DNA from: JAAOIF01 sp965206195
GTDB lineage: Bacteria; Pseudomonadota; Gammaproteobacteria; PS1; Pseudothioglobaceae
DNA length: 64,000 bases
Direction: 5' to 3'
NCBI GenBank assembly: GCA_965206195.1
Contig: CBDBIZ010000011.1
Coordinates: forward strand, 930,001 to 994,000
Part shown: piece after piece, positions 25,031 to 33,489 of the stretch
Layout: each line of letters starts with the position of its first letter
Numbering within the stretch: position 1 is the stretch's first letter
Made by a program: the position numbers and the translations under genes
The notes under the pieces: model-generated
What the model saw: only the letters and a program-made list of their open reading frames with translations
Told to the model about the DNA's origin: nothing
Database searches by the model: none

Positions 25031-25246
25031 ATGCCATCAATTAAAGTAAGAGAGAACGAACCTTTTGATATTGCCCTACGTCGTTTTCGTCGTTCATGTG
25101 ACAGAGCTGGTGTTATCACCGATGTTAGAAAAAAAGAATTTTATGAAAAACCGACTTGGGTTAATAAGCGTATGAAAGCCGCTGCAGTGAAACGCACTCA
25201 TAAAGAAATGGCAAAGAATCGTATTCGTCGTAAAAAAATGTATTGA
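25031..25246 (+). CDS. rpsU: Small ribosomal subunit protein bS21
   Basis: S21 binds late to the 30S platform near the anti-Shine-Dalgarno region and aids initiation. The 71 residues read MPSIKVRENEPFDIALRRF followed by a basic tail ending RIRRKKMY, as expected. In E. coli rpsU heads the dnaG-rpoD operon; here it lies downstream of the alpha operon and before a YqeY-like gene, with no primase gene following. Confidence 0.97.
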   Translation: MPSIKVRENEPFDIALRRFRRSCDRAGVITDVRKKEFYEKPTWVNKRMKAAAVKRTHKEMAKNRIRRKKMY

Positions 25247-25450
25247 GTTTTAAATTAATTGATAATATAGATGAATTTTTTAGGTAGCACTAAAGGTAGG
25301 TTTATTTTAAAAAAGACATAACAATGTTTCTTTTGATGCAACAAAATCAAATAAATCTATCAAATTTTACTTAAATCTTATGGTAGAAGGTGAAATTGTT
25401 CCAGTATATACTTATATGAAAGGCATGCAAGAAAGTGTCAAGACGCAGAA

Positions 25451-25897
25451 ATGTCTGAACTAAAATCTCGTGTTATTGCTGACATGAAGTCAGCTATGAA
25501 AGACAAAAATAAAGGCGCGCTGAAAGCCATTCGTATGATTTTAGCTGCTATTAAACAAAAAGAAGTGGATGAGCGTATCGAATTAATTGACACGCAAGTG
25601 GTGGCAGTAATTCAAAAAATGATCAAACAACGTAAAGATTCTATTGCACAATTCTCAGATGCTGGCAGGGCTGACTTGGTGGCTGTTGAACAGGCAGAGT
25701 TAAACATTATCAATCACTATATGCCAGCGCAACTCTCGCAAGCGGAAGTTGTAGCAGCAGTCGATAAAGCCATTGCCGATAGTGGTGCTAGTTCGATGGC
25801 AGATATGGGCAAGTTAATGGCTATACTCAAACCTCAGCTAGATACTAAGGCAGATATGAGTGTTGTCTCTGGGTTGATTCGTGCAAAATTGTCTTAA
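25451..25897 (+). CDS. GatB/YqeY domain protein
   Basis: A 148-residue soluble protein of the YqeY family, which resembles the tail domain of the amidotransferase subunit GatB. Typical stretches are LKAIRMILAAIKQKEVD and YMPAQLSQAEVVAAVDKAI, then MADMGKLMAILKPQL. The family is widespread beside rpsU, as here, and is thought to relate to tRNA-dependent amidation, but its function is not settled. A 204-base spacer separates it from rpsU. Confidence 0.92.
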   Translation: MSELKSRVIADMKSAMKDKNKGALKAIRMILAAIKQKEVDERIELIDTQVVAVIQKMIKQRKDSIAQFSDAGRADLVAVEQAELNIINHYMPAQLSQAEVVAAVDKAIADSGASSMADMGKLMAILKPQLDTKADMSVVSGLIRAKLS

Positions 25898-25905
25898 ATA
25901 TTTTT

Positions 25906-25930
25906 CGGGTAAGGGAAGTCTAATTACCCG
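25906..25930 (+). terminator. Hairpin downstream of the YqeY-like gene
   Basis: CGGGTAA (25906-25912) and TTACCCG (25924-25930) form a perfect 7-bp stem with an 11-base loop, 9 bases after the stop codon. A pyrimidine-rich tract with short T runs follows. A likely terminator at the convergent junction with lpdA. Confidence 0.5.
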
Positions 25931-25985
25931 TATCCTTATTATCTTTTAAAATTAACTTTTGTCATCTTTTTCTTATTTTTGATTC

Positions 25986-26008
25986 TTCAGTAAGCCTTGC
26001 TTACTGAA
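25986..26008. terminator. Hairpin between convergent yqeY-like and lpdA genes
   Basis: TTCAGTAAG (25986-25994) and CTTACTGAA (26000-26008) form a perfect 9-bp stem with a five-base loop, seven bases after the lpdA stop on the minus strand. No clear T run follows in either direction, so it may mainly protect transcript ends. Confidence 0.45.
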
Positions 26009-26014
26009 ATCAGA

Positions 26015-27415
26015 TTATTTGCGTTTTGGCGGTAATAAATCGGTAATTGTGCCCTCTGCCATTTCAGTTGCAAAAGCTGTGGTCTCGCTCAGGGTTGGAT
26101 GTGGATGGATAGTGAGCGCGATGTCTGACATATCGCAGCCCATTTCAATTGCCAAGCTCGCTTCAGCAATTAACTCGCCTGCATTAGTGCCGCAGATACC
26201 CATGCCTAAAATTCTGCCAGTTTTGGCATCAAATAAGCCTTTGGTTACGCCTTCGTTTCTGCCAATACTTAGGCTACGTCCGCTGGCTGACCAAGGAAAT
26301 ACGCCTTTTTCATATGCAATGGAGCTATCTTTAAGCTCTTGTTCGGTTTTTCCAGTCCAGGCTACTTCTGGGTCAGTGTAGGCAACTGAGGGAATGGTGA
26401 GCGCATCAAAGCCTGATTTGTGTCCTGCAATTACCTCAGCGGCAACTTTTGCTTCGTGCACCGCTTTGTGAGCCAGCATTGGCTGACCAACAATGTCACC
26501 GATAGCAAAAATATTGTTAATATTGGTACGCATTTGTTTGTCAACGGGGATAAAGCCCCACTCATCAACTTTAATGCCAGCTTTATCAGCATCAATTAGT
26601 TTACCGTTTGGTGTGCGACCAATAGCAACCAGAACCTTATCAAAGGTATCAAATTCAGGCGCACTGCTGCCTTCAAAACCAATTTTAATGCCAGCTTTTT
26701 GAGCTTCCATACTACTAACTTTGGTATTTAAGAATATATTGGCATATTGCTTTTTAATGCGTTTTAGTAATGGATTGACAATATCTTTATCGGCAGCAGG
26801 AATCAGCTGAGCGTCGAGTTCAACTACGGTGATTTCACTACCAAGGGCATGATAAACCGTTGCCATTTCTAGTCCGATAATGCCGCCGCCGACTACCAAT
26901 AGGCGTTTTGGTATGCTGTCTAACTCTAAGGCGTCGGTAGAATCCATAACGCGTGGATTATCAAACGGAAAACCGGGAATTTTACTCACGCGTGAGCCTG
27001 CGGCAATGATGCAGTGCTCAAATTCAATCACTTCACCAGTATCAACAGTGATTTGTTTGCTACCAGTGAATTTGGCGTAACCTTTTACAATGGAGACTTT
27101 TCTAGCTTTTGCTAGGGCACTGATGCCGAAAGCTAGTTTGCTGACAATGTCTTCTTTGTTGCTGCGTACACCATTAATATCAATGATTGGGGTGTTAAAA
27201 CACACTCCCGAATGTTGAACTTCTTGTGCCTCGCTAATAATTTGCGCAGTGTGTAGTAAAGCTTTGGACGGGATACAACCGACATTCAAACACACTCCAC
27301 CGAGATTTTCATAGCGCTCAACTAAAATTACTTCTAAGCCTAAATCGGCTGCACGAAACGCTGCGGTATAACCACCAGGCCCCGAACCAATTACTACAAC
27401 TTGAGTTTTAATCAT
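26015..27415 (-). CDS. lpdA: Dihydrolipoamide dehydrogenase (E3)
   Basis: E3 is the FAD enzyme that reoxidises dihydrolipoyl groups with NAD in 2-oxoacid dehydrogenase complexes and the glycine cleavage system. The 466 residues include the FAD motif GSGPGGYTAAFRAADLG, the redox pair Cys42/Cys47 in GGVCLNVGCIPSKALLH, the NAD motif VVGGGIIGLEMATVYHALG and the dimer-interface base IHPHPTLSE. It overlaps the end of aceF by eight bases, so the two are cotranscribed. It could also serve the GcvT/GcvH genes near 61 kb. Confidence 0.96.
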   Translation of the reverse strand: MIKTQVVVIGSGPGGYTAAFRAADLGLEVILVERYENLGGVCLNVGCIPSKALLHTAQIISEAQEVQHSGVCFNTPIIDINGVRSNKEDIVSKLAFGISALAKARKVSIVKGYAKFTGSKQITVDTGEVIEFEHCIIAAGSRVSKIPGFPFDNPRVMDSTDALELDSIPKRLLVVGGGIIGLEMATVYHALGSEITVVELDAQLIPAADKDIVNPLLKRIKKQYANIFLNTKVSSMEAQKAGIKIGFEGSSAPEFDTFDKVLVAIGRTPNGKLIDADKAGIKVDEWGFIPVDKQMRTNINNIFAIGDIVGQPMLAHKAVHEAKVAAEVIAGHKSGFDALTIPSVAYTDPEVAWTGKTEQELKDSSIAYEKGVFPWSASGRSLSIGRNEGVTKGLFDAKTGRILGMGICGTNAGELIAEASLAIEMGCDMSDIALTIHPHPTLSETTAFATEMAEGTITDLLPPKRK

Positions 27416-28925
27416 AATTAGCCTCGCTTAATAAGGTAGCTAAATCTGCCATAAAACGCCCACCTTGAGCACCATCAATCACGCGATGGTCATACGAAAG
27501 GGCAAGTGGTAGCGTGAGTGCTGGCTTGAACGCCTCACCATCCCAGACAGGTTTCATGAATGAGCGAGACACACCTAAAATAGCCACCTCTGGTGCATTA
27601 ACAATTGGCGAGAATTGTGTACCACCAATGCCACCGAGGCTGGAAATGGTAAAACCAGCACCTTGTATGTCGGTAGGCTTGAGCTTGCCTTCGCGTGCAT
27701 TTTGTGAGGTTTGTCTGAGTTCGTCGGCTAATTTCACCACAGATTTTTTATCCACATCACGAATCACTGGCACCACAAGGCCTTTTGGCGTATCCATGGC
27801 AATGCCAAGATTGTAATATTTTTTGATAATCAAATTTTCACTAGATTCATCTAACGAGGCGTTAAACCGTTGGTGTTTTTTAAGTGTTTCAACCACTGCT
27901 TGCATAATGAAAACTAATGGCGTAAGTTTTACGCCTTGGGATTTTTGTGCTTGTCGATAGCTCTCCATCTTGTCAATATTAACTTCGTCAAATTGAGTAA
28001 CATGGGGAATATTAAGCCAGCAAGCAGTTAAATGTTTGCCTGAGATTTTGTTGATTCGAGATAGTGCAGTGGTTTCAACTTCGCCGAATTTAGAAAAATC
28101 AATAACAGGCACTTTTGGTAACGTAGCGCCACTGCCGTTGGTCATTATTTGTTTGACATAGCCTTTTAAGTCGGTGTCTAGCACTCTGCCTTTTTGTCCC
28201 GTGCCTGAGACCTTGGATAAGTCCACACCAAGTTCTCTAGCCAGTTTGCGAATAGTGGGCGATGCGTGAGAATCACCTGCTGGTATATTAGAGATGGACT
28301 CATTAATATTGGTTGTTGGGGTTGGCACGGTAACTGGCTGAGCGGGTGATGGGGCTATTGGTGATGCTACCTGCTCGGTTTGGGTAGCACCACTGCTTTG
28401 TATTTCAAGAATTAAATCACCCAGAGTAACTTGATCACCCAAACTGACTTTAATGTCAACAACTTTCCCAGCAATTGGGGTTGGTATTTCCATTGAGGCT
28501 TTGTCGCTCTCTAAGGTAATAATACTGTCTTCTTTAGATAAATCATCACCGACAGATACCAATACCTCAATCACTTCTACTTCGTCAAAATCACCAATAT
28601 CAGGCACCACAACGGGCATAATTTTTGTGCTTGATTCTGTTGTTAATTTAGCACTTGAGCCACTGGACTTTGTGTTGTTTGCAGATTCTTTGCTGGTTTC
28701 AAGATTAATTAGCGAATCACCCTGTTTGATTTTATCACCAAGATTGATGTTAATTTGTGTAACTATTCCTGCTGATGGAGAGGGAATTTCCATTGAAGCT
28801 TTATCACTCTCTAAGGTAATTATGCTGTCATCTGCTTGAATTTTGTCGTCAACAGCTACTAAAATCTCAATAACTTCAACCTCATCAAAATCACCAATAT
28901 CGGGCAATTCTATATTTTTAATCAT
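27408..28925 (-). CDS. aceF: Dihydrolipoamide acetyltransferase (pyruvate dehydrogenase E2)
   Basis: E2 is the core of the pyruvate dehydrogenase complex and transfers acetyl groups to CoA. The start at 28925 (MIKNIELPDIGDFDEVEV) is chosen because the upstream reading frame lacks family similarity. Two lipoyl domains are present, with the lipoyl lysines at 42 and 142, exactly 100 residues apart, in near-identical ESDKASMEIP contexts. A Pro-rich linker, a subunit-binding domain (HASPTIRKLARELGVDLSKV) and the catalytic domain ending with LSYDHRVIDGAQGGRF follow. The length is 505 residues. aceE, normally directly upstream, is absent: an ABC transporter gene diverges 74 bases away. Confidence 0.95.
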   Translation of the reverse strand: MIKNIELPDIGDFDEVEVIEILVAVDDKIQADDSIITLESDKASMEIPSPSAGIVTQININLGDKIKQGDSLINLETSKESANNTKSSGSSAKLTTESSTKIMPVVVPDIGDFDEVEVIEVLVSVGDDLSKEDSIITLESDKASMEIPTPIAGKVVDIKVSLGDQVTLGDLILEIQSSGATQTEQVASPIAPSPAQPVTVPTPTTNINESISNIPAGDSHASPTIRKLARELGVDLSKVSGTGQKGRVLDTDLKGYVKQIMTNGSGATLPKVPVIDFSKFGEVETTALSRINKISGKHLTACWLNIPHVTQFDEVNIDKMESYRQAQKSQGVKLTPLVFIMQAVVETLKKHQRFNASLDESSENLIIKKYYNLGIAMDTPKGLVVPVIRDVDKKSVVKLADELRQTSQNAREGKLKPTDIQGAGFTISSLGGIGGTQFSPIVNAPEVAILGVSRSFMKPVWDGEAFKPALTLPLALSYDHRVIDGAQGGRFMADLATLLSEANYD

Positions 28926-28999
28926 AGTGAAACTCTGATATGTTCTAAAGCCAATTATTATCGCAAAAATCTTGCTATAAATGTAAAATATTGTTTCAT

Positions 29000-29908
29000 A
29001 TGAATGCACTGAAAATATCACAGTTGACCAAAGTTTATAACAACCAATTTGTCGCTTTAAAAAGCATTGATTTACAAGTTGAGGAAGGTGATTTTTTTGC
29101 GCTACTTGGTAATAATGGCGCAGGAAAAACCACTATGATTGGTATTATTTGCGCCTTGCTGAATAAAACCGCTGGTGATATTAGCATACTGGGTATTAAT
29201 CAAGTTGAGCAACCTAATCAAGTAAAGCGACTGATTGGCCTGATGCCTCAAGAATTTAACTTTAATCCGTTTGAACCGATTGAGGAGATTTTGATTAATC
29301 AGGCGGGTTATCACGGCATTAATCGTCATGCGGCAAAGGAATATGCTGAAATTCTACTCAAACGTTTAGAGTTATGGGATAAGCGCCTAGAAATGGCTAA
29401 AACGCTTTCAGGTGGTATGAAAAGGCGATTGATGTTGGCAAGAGCCTTGATTCATCATCCAAAAATACTCATTCTTGATGAGCCTACTGCTGGAGTTGAT
29501 GTGGAGATTCGCCGTTCGATGTGGGCGTTTTTAACTGAACTCAATAAACGTGGGATGACCGTTATTCTTACCACCCATTATTTAGAAGAGGCTGAGTCTT
29601 TGTGTCGAAACATTGCTATTTTGAATCAAGGAGAAGTCATCGAGCAAACTAGTATGAAAAAACTTTTGGCGCGTGTCTCACAGCAGGCTTTAATTTTAGA
29701 AAGCGTTGAAAAACTACCCGAATTGATATTTGAAGCAAATTTTATGATTGATAAATTAGACGACTACGCACTCAAAGTAGTGCTTAAGCCCGGTATGAGC
29801 ATTACAGATGCGTTGACAGCGTTGTCTGAACAAGGTATTAACATTGACCATGTACGTAATAGCCAAAATCGTCTTGAAACACTATTTTTACATTTGACTA
29901 AAAACTAG
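29000..29908 (+). CDS. ABC-2 type transporter, ATP-binding protein
   Basis: A 302-residue ATPase with Walker A LLGNNGAGKTTMIG, the ABC signature LSGGMKRRLMLARAL, Walker B ILILDEPTAGVD and the switch histidine in TTHYLEEAE. An in-frame TTG at 28991 is possible, but ATG at 29000 fits the family better. With the next gene, one base downstream, it forms a two-gene exporter resembling the YadG-YadH pair of E. coli. The substrate is not known; drug, polysaccharide or lipid export are all seen in the family. Confidence 0.93.
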   Translation: MNALKISQLTKVYNNQFVALKSIDLQVEEGDFFALLGNNGAGKTTMIGIICALLNKTAGDISILGINQVEQPNQVKRLIGLMPQEFNFNPFEPIEEILINQAGYHGINRHAAKEYAEILLKRLELWDKRLEMAKTLSGGMKRRLMLARALIHHPKILILDEPTAGVDVEIRRSMWAFLTELNKRGMTVILTTHYLEEAESLCRNIAILNQGEVIEQTSMKKLLARVSQQALILESVEKLPELIFEANFMIDKLDDYALKVVLKPGMSITDALTALSEQGINIDHVRNSQNRLETLFLHLTKN

Positions 29909-29909
29909 T

Positions 29910-30668
29910 ATGTGGGTTGCCTATAAAACGATTGTTATTAAAGAAATATTGAGGTTTTCAAGAATCTGGGTACAAACTATTTTTCCGCCGATTATTACCA
30001 CCTCGCTGTATTTGCTGATTTTTGGCGGACTAATGGGTCAACGTATTGGGCTGATGCAAGGTGTGGATTATTTGTACTTTATCATCCCTGGCATTATTCT
30101 TATGACTGTGATTCAAAATGCTTATGCCAATACCGTTGCATCATTTTTCTTGGCAAAGTTTAACCGTAGCGTTGAAGAATTATTGGTGTCGCCTGTACCG
30201 CATTGGGTGATTTTGTTCGGCTATATCTCGGGTGGAGTGGCGCGTGGTTTTGTGGTTGGACTAGGGGTCTTTATTACCGTTTCGTTTTTTGTAGATTTTA
30301 CCATTGACAATATTTTTATTGCTTTGAGTACTTTTTTATTGACTGCCATTTTATTTTCTTTGGCAGGATTTATTAATGCAGTGTTTGCCAAATCATTTGA
30401 TGATATTTCTATCGTACCTACTTTTATATTGTTGCCGATGACCTATCTTGGCGGGATGTTTTATAGCATCGAAATTTTGCCAACATTTTGGCAAGGAGTG
30501 AGTAAATTTAATCCAATATACTATATGGTGGACGCTTTTAGATTAGGCTTTTTAGGCACCAGCAACTCTGATTTTATCACCTCAATTTTAGTACTATTGA
30601 CGATGATTTCTATTTTGGCAGGGGTGGCTTTTTATTTATTAAAAAAAGGTGTGAGTATCAAAACTTAA
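29910..30668 (+). CDS. ABC-2 type transporter permease
   Basis: A 252-residue inner-membrane protein with six predicted helices, of the YadH/NodJ type: PPIITTSLYLLIFGGLMGQR, FIIPGIILMTVIQNAYANT and the late motif LPMTYLGGMFYSIEILP. It begins one base after its ATPase partner. Substrate unknown. It converges on plsY. Confidence 0.93.
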   Translation: MWVAYKTIVIKEILRFSRIWVQTIFPPIITTSLYLLIFGGLMGQRIGLMQGVDYLYFIIPGIILMTVIQNAYANTVASFFLAKFNRSVEELLVSPVPHWVILFGYISGGVARGFVVGLGVFITVSFFVDFTIDNIFIALSTFLLTAILFSLAGFINAVFAKSFDDISIVPTFILLPMTYLGGMFYSIEILPTFWQGVSKFNPIYYMVDAFRLGFLGTSNSDFITSILVLLTMISILAGVAFYLLKKGVSIKT

Positions 30669-30686
30669 AAACTATTTGATTGGGTC

Positions 30687-31262
30687 TTAAACTTTGGACT
30701 CATTTCCTGCAAATATTCTTTTAATATTGTTTCGATGAGTAATAAAAATCCAAATACAGATAATACTAATTACATACGTTGCCTCTAGATTATGAGTAAT
30801 AAAATAAAAATAAATGGGTGTGAGCAGCGTTGCAATTAATGCTGAGAGCGATGAAATTTTTAGCACTTTAGCAATTAATAGCCAAGTTAGTGCAAAACTT
30901 AAGCCGATTAAATAATTCATAGCAAGCAAACTGCCTAGAAAAGTTGCCACCCCTTTGCCACCCTTAAAACCAAAAAAGATGGGATAGACATGACCTAAAA
31001 AGGCCACCATGGCAATCAGTGTTATCGTCAATAAATTCAGCCCCAGATATTGTGCCACGAGTACTGGTACCAAGCCTTTTAGCCCGTCTCCAAGTAAGGT
31101 GATAATGGCAACTTTTTTGCCGCCAATTCTAAGCACGTTGGTCGCCCCTGGGTTGTTTGAACCTCGGGTTCTAGGGTCAGGCAAGTTGAAAATTTTGCAA
31201 ACAATAATGGCTATCGAAATTGAGCCTAGCAGATAGGCACAAATAATAAGTGTGAGTAGCAT
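30687..31262 (-). CDS. plsY: Acyl-phosphate:glycerol-3-phosphate acyltransferase PlsY
   Basis: PlsY is the membrane enzyme that makes lysophosphatidate from glycerol 3-phosphate and acyl phosphate, the first step of phospholipid synthesis. The 191 residues have multiple helices and the conserved loops GSNNPGATNVLRIGGKK and FLGHVYPIFFGFKGGKGVAT. PlsX is not in the window; gpsA, which makes the substrate, is near 50 kb. It diverges from folB by 40 bases, as in many gammaproteobacteria. Confidence 0.96.
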   Translation of the reverse strand: MLLTLIICAYLLGSISIAIIVCKIFNLPDPRTRGSNNPGATNVLRIGGKKVAIITLLGDGLKGLVPVLVAQYLGLNLLTITLIAMVAFLGHVYPIFFGFKGGKGVATFLGSLLAMNYLIGLSFALTWLLIAKVLKISSLSALIATLLTPIYFYFITHNLEATYVISIICIWIFITHRNNIKRIFAGNESKV

Positions 31263-31302
31263 ATAATTTTCAATATTTTAATGATAAAAAGGCTAATTAT
31301 AG

Positions 31303-31656
31303 ATGGATATTGTTTTTATTCAAGGCTTGAAAATTGACACGGTGATTGGTATTTACGATTGGGAGCGACAAATTCGCCAAGACGTTACGTTGAATATTGA
31401 GATGGGTTTTGATACTAGCGTTGCGGCTAAAACAGACCATATTGACCAAACTCTAGATTACAAAGCAGTCGCTAAACGACTCATTGAATTTGTTAAGGCT
31501 AGTAAATTCCAACTGGTAGAAACACTCGCGGAAAAAATTACACAGATTATTCTTAACGAATTTAAGGTAGAAAAAGTTAAATTAACCCTAAACAAAGGTG
31601 AAGCAGTAACAGGTGCGCGCGGTGTAGGAGTGATTATTGAGCGTTATCGTGGCTAA
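31303..31656 (+). CDS. folB: Dihydroneopterin aldolase
   Basis: FolB cleaves dihydroneopterin to 6-hydroxymethyl-dihydropterin in folate synthesis. The 117 residues include FIQGLKIDTVIGIYDWERQI, the LDYKAVAKRLIEFV region and LNKGEAVTGARGVGVIIE. It overlaps folK by 20 bases, so the two pathway steps are translationally linked. Confidence 0.95.
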   Translation: MDIVFIQGLKIDTVIGIYDWERQIRQDVTLNIEMGFDTSVAAKTDHIDQTLDYKAVAKRLIEFVKASKFQLVETLAEKITQIILNEFKVEKVKLTLNKGEAVTGARGVGVIIERYRG

Positions 31657-32131
31657 ACTTCATATCAATATTGGCTCTAATCAAGACCGCAGAAAAAATA
31701 TTTCTTTGGCACTTGATGCGCTAAAACTAAACTTTTTTGAGATAGTTTGTTCAAATGTTTTCCAAAGTCCTGCCGAAGGCTTTGACGGCGACGACTTTTA
31801 TAACGTGGGGGTAAATGCAACTACCAACTTAGCCGTTTCTGACGTGGTGCAGATTTTGCATAATATTGAAGATAGACAAGGCAGAGATAGAATGCAAACC
31901 AAGTTTTCTTCTCGACAAATTGATCTAGATTTGGTGTTGTATGACAATGTTATTGATGCAAAATACAATCTACCCAGAGATGATATTTTGAAGTATAGTT
32001 TTGTGCTGGCACCGCTAACGCAGTTAAATCCTCAAGGTATTCATCCGATTGAGGGCAAAAATTACACGCAGTTGAACGCAACCATGGCGACATTAAAGTC
32101 GTATAATATTGAAATTTTAAACGAGAAATAA
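31637..32131 (+). CDS. folK: 2-amino-4-hydroxy-6-hydroxymethyldihydropteridine pyrophosphokinase
   Basis: FolK pyrophosphorylates hydroxymethyl-dihydropterin, the step after FolB. It shows INIGSNQDRRKNISLALDAL, the CSNVFQSPAEGFDGDDFYN region and the ATP/metal site RQIDLDLVLYDN. The TTG at 31637 has a well-spaced GGAG (31627-31630); a GTG at 31649 is an alternative. Length is about 164 residues, near the family norm. Confidence 0.93.
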   Translation: MSVIVAKLHINIGSNQDRRKNISLALDALKLNFFEIVCSNVFQSPAEGFDGDDFYNVGVNATTNLAVSDVVQILHNIEDRQGRDRMQTKFSSRQIDLDLVLYDNVIDAKYNLPRDDILKYSFVLAPLTQLNPQGIHPIEGKNYTQLNATMATLKSYNIEILNEK

Positions 32132-32133
32132 CT

Positions 32134-32742
32134 ATGAATAAAATACTACTGGTTTTACTATTAACTTTATCTATCTTTGCACATGCTGACTATGAAGCGG
32201 GCGTTGATTATGTGGTATTGGATAAACCCGTTAAAACGGTCACTGGCGATAAGGTTGAGGTGCGAGAATTATTTTGGTATTACTGCCCACATTGTTATAA
32301 TCTTGAGCCGATGTTAAGTGCTTGGACTAAGAAACTACCCAGTAATGCACAGTTTTTACGTCAGCCTGCGATGTTTTCAGAGCGTTGGTTAAATGGTGCA
32401 ATCTTTTATTTTGTGCTTGAAGAGTTAAATTTATTGGATAAGTTGCACAGTGTTTTATTTGAGGCAATTCATCAGCGTAATAAGCGTTTTAACTCTAAGG
32501 ATAGCTTTATTGACTGGGTGGCAAGTTTTGGTGTAGAGGCGCGTAGCGTTGAAAAGGCTTTTGATTCTTTTAGCGTGCGGGTTAAGACCAATAAGGCCAA
32601 AATTAATACCACTAAATACCAAGTCAAAGGTGTGCCAGTGATTGTGGTAAATGGTAAGTATTGGACCGATGCTGCCCATGCAGGCTCACACGTTGAAATG
32701 CTCAACGTGGTGGATTATCTTATCAAACAAGAAAGTAAATAA
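32134..32742 (+). CDS. dsbA: Periplasmic thiol:disulfide interchange protein DsbA
   Basis: DsbA introduces disulfide bonds into exported proteins. The 202-residue precursor has a signal peptide (about residues 1-18, ending FAHA), the active site Cys51-Pro-His-Cys54 in FWYYCPHCYNLEP, and the cis-proline loop GVPVIVVNGKY. It starts two bases after folK and abuts thiD directly. DsbB is not in the window. Confidence 0.94.
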   Translation: MNKILLVLLLTLSIFAHADYEAGVDYVVLDKPVKTVTGDKVEVRELFWYYCPHCYNLEPMLSAWTKKLPSNAQFLRQPAMFSERWLNGAIFYFVLEELNLLDKLHSVLFEAIHQRNKRFNSKDSFIDWVASFGVEARSVEKAFDSFSVRVKTNKAKINTTKYQVKGVPVIVVNGKYWTDAAHAGSHVEMLNVVDYLIKQESK

Positions 32743-33489
32743 TTGGACAGTGTTTTAGTTTTTTCAGGGCTTGACCCTTGTGGCGGTGCAGGGATAGTGG
32801 CTGATGTTGAAACCATCAACCAGTTTGGGCTGACACCGCTATCAATTATCACCAATTTAACGGTGCAAAGTACCGTCTCAGTTAAAAGCTTGAATGAAGT
32901 GGACAGTGATTTAATCATCCAGCAATTTAATCATTTGCAAGAAGACGTGGATTTTGCAGTGGTAAAAATCGGACTGTTGTCGTCGGTTGAGCAAATCAAA
33001 GTGATTGCTCAATTGGTTAAAAATAAAACCATTATTCTTGACCCAATTATAAAATCTAGTAGCGATTTTGATTTTTTAGATAAACCCTTAATTGCTGCCT
33101 TGGTTCGAAAATTATTACCAATCACAAAAATCATCACCCCTAATCTAACAGAATTACGAGCTTTAGCAGGCGAACAAAATGAGCAAAAAGCTGTACAAAA
33201 ATTAAATTGTAATTGGGTTTTAGTCACCAGAACCGATATATCGGATTTTGAGATTGAACATCGTTTATATCAAAACGCTAAATTGATGAAAACCTACACT
33301 TATGAGAAGTTGTCGGGTGATTATCATGGCTCTGGTTGTACACTTGCTAGTGCTGTTGCTGCTTTAGTTGCACAAGATTTGACAATACAAGATGCTTGCC
33401 AGCAAGCACTAGACTACACTTATCAGACTTTATTAAATGCCAAGAGTGTGGGTAGCATGCAATATCATTTGAATAGGCAAACATCGTGA
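32743..33489 (+). CDS. thiD: Hydroxymethylpyrimidine/phosphomethylpyrimidine kinase (ThiD-like)
   Basis: ThiD phosphorylates hydroxymethylpyrimidine for thiamine synthesis. The 248-residue protein starts with TTG immediately after the dsbA stop: FSGLDPCGGAGIVADVETI, AVVKIGLLSS, ILDPIIKSS, TPNLTELRALAG and the anion-hole motif HGSGCTLASAVAALVA. A family lysine in the DPxxxxK stretch is present. It is slightly shorter than E. coli ThiD (266). A pyridoxal-kinase-like role cannot be ruled out. It overlaps hisC by four bases. Confidence 0.88.
   Translation: MDSVLVFSGLDPCGGAGIVADVETINQFGLTPLSIITNLTVQSTVSVKSLNEVDSDLIIQQFNHLQEDVDFAVVKIGLLSSVEQIKVIAQLVKNKTIILDPIIKSSSDFDFLDKPLIAALVRKLLPITKIITPNLTELRALAGEQNEQKAVQKLNCNWVLVTRTDISDFEIEHRLYQNAKLMKTYTYEKLSGDYHGSGCTLASAVAALVAQDLTIQDACQQALDYTYQTLLNAKSVGSMQYHLNRQTS

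Noticed and set aside
29910..30668. ABC-2 permease and its ATPase as the exporter of the RiPP-like peptides
   Set aside because: Eight kilobases away, no peptidase domain, and a housekeeping-type YadGH layout; nothing in the sequence links them.
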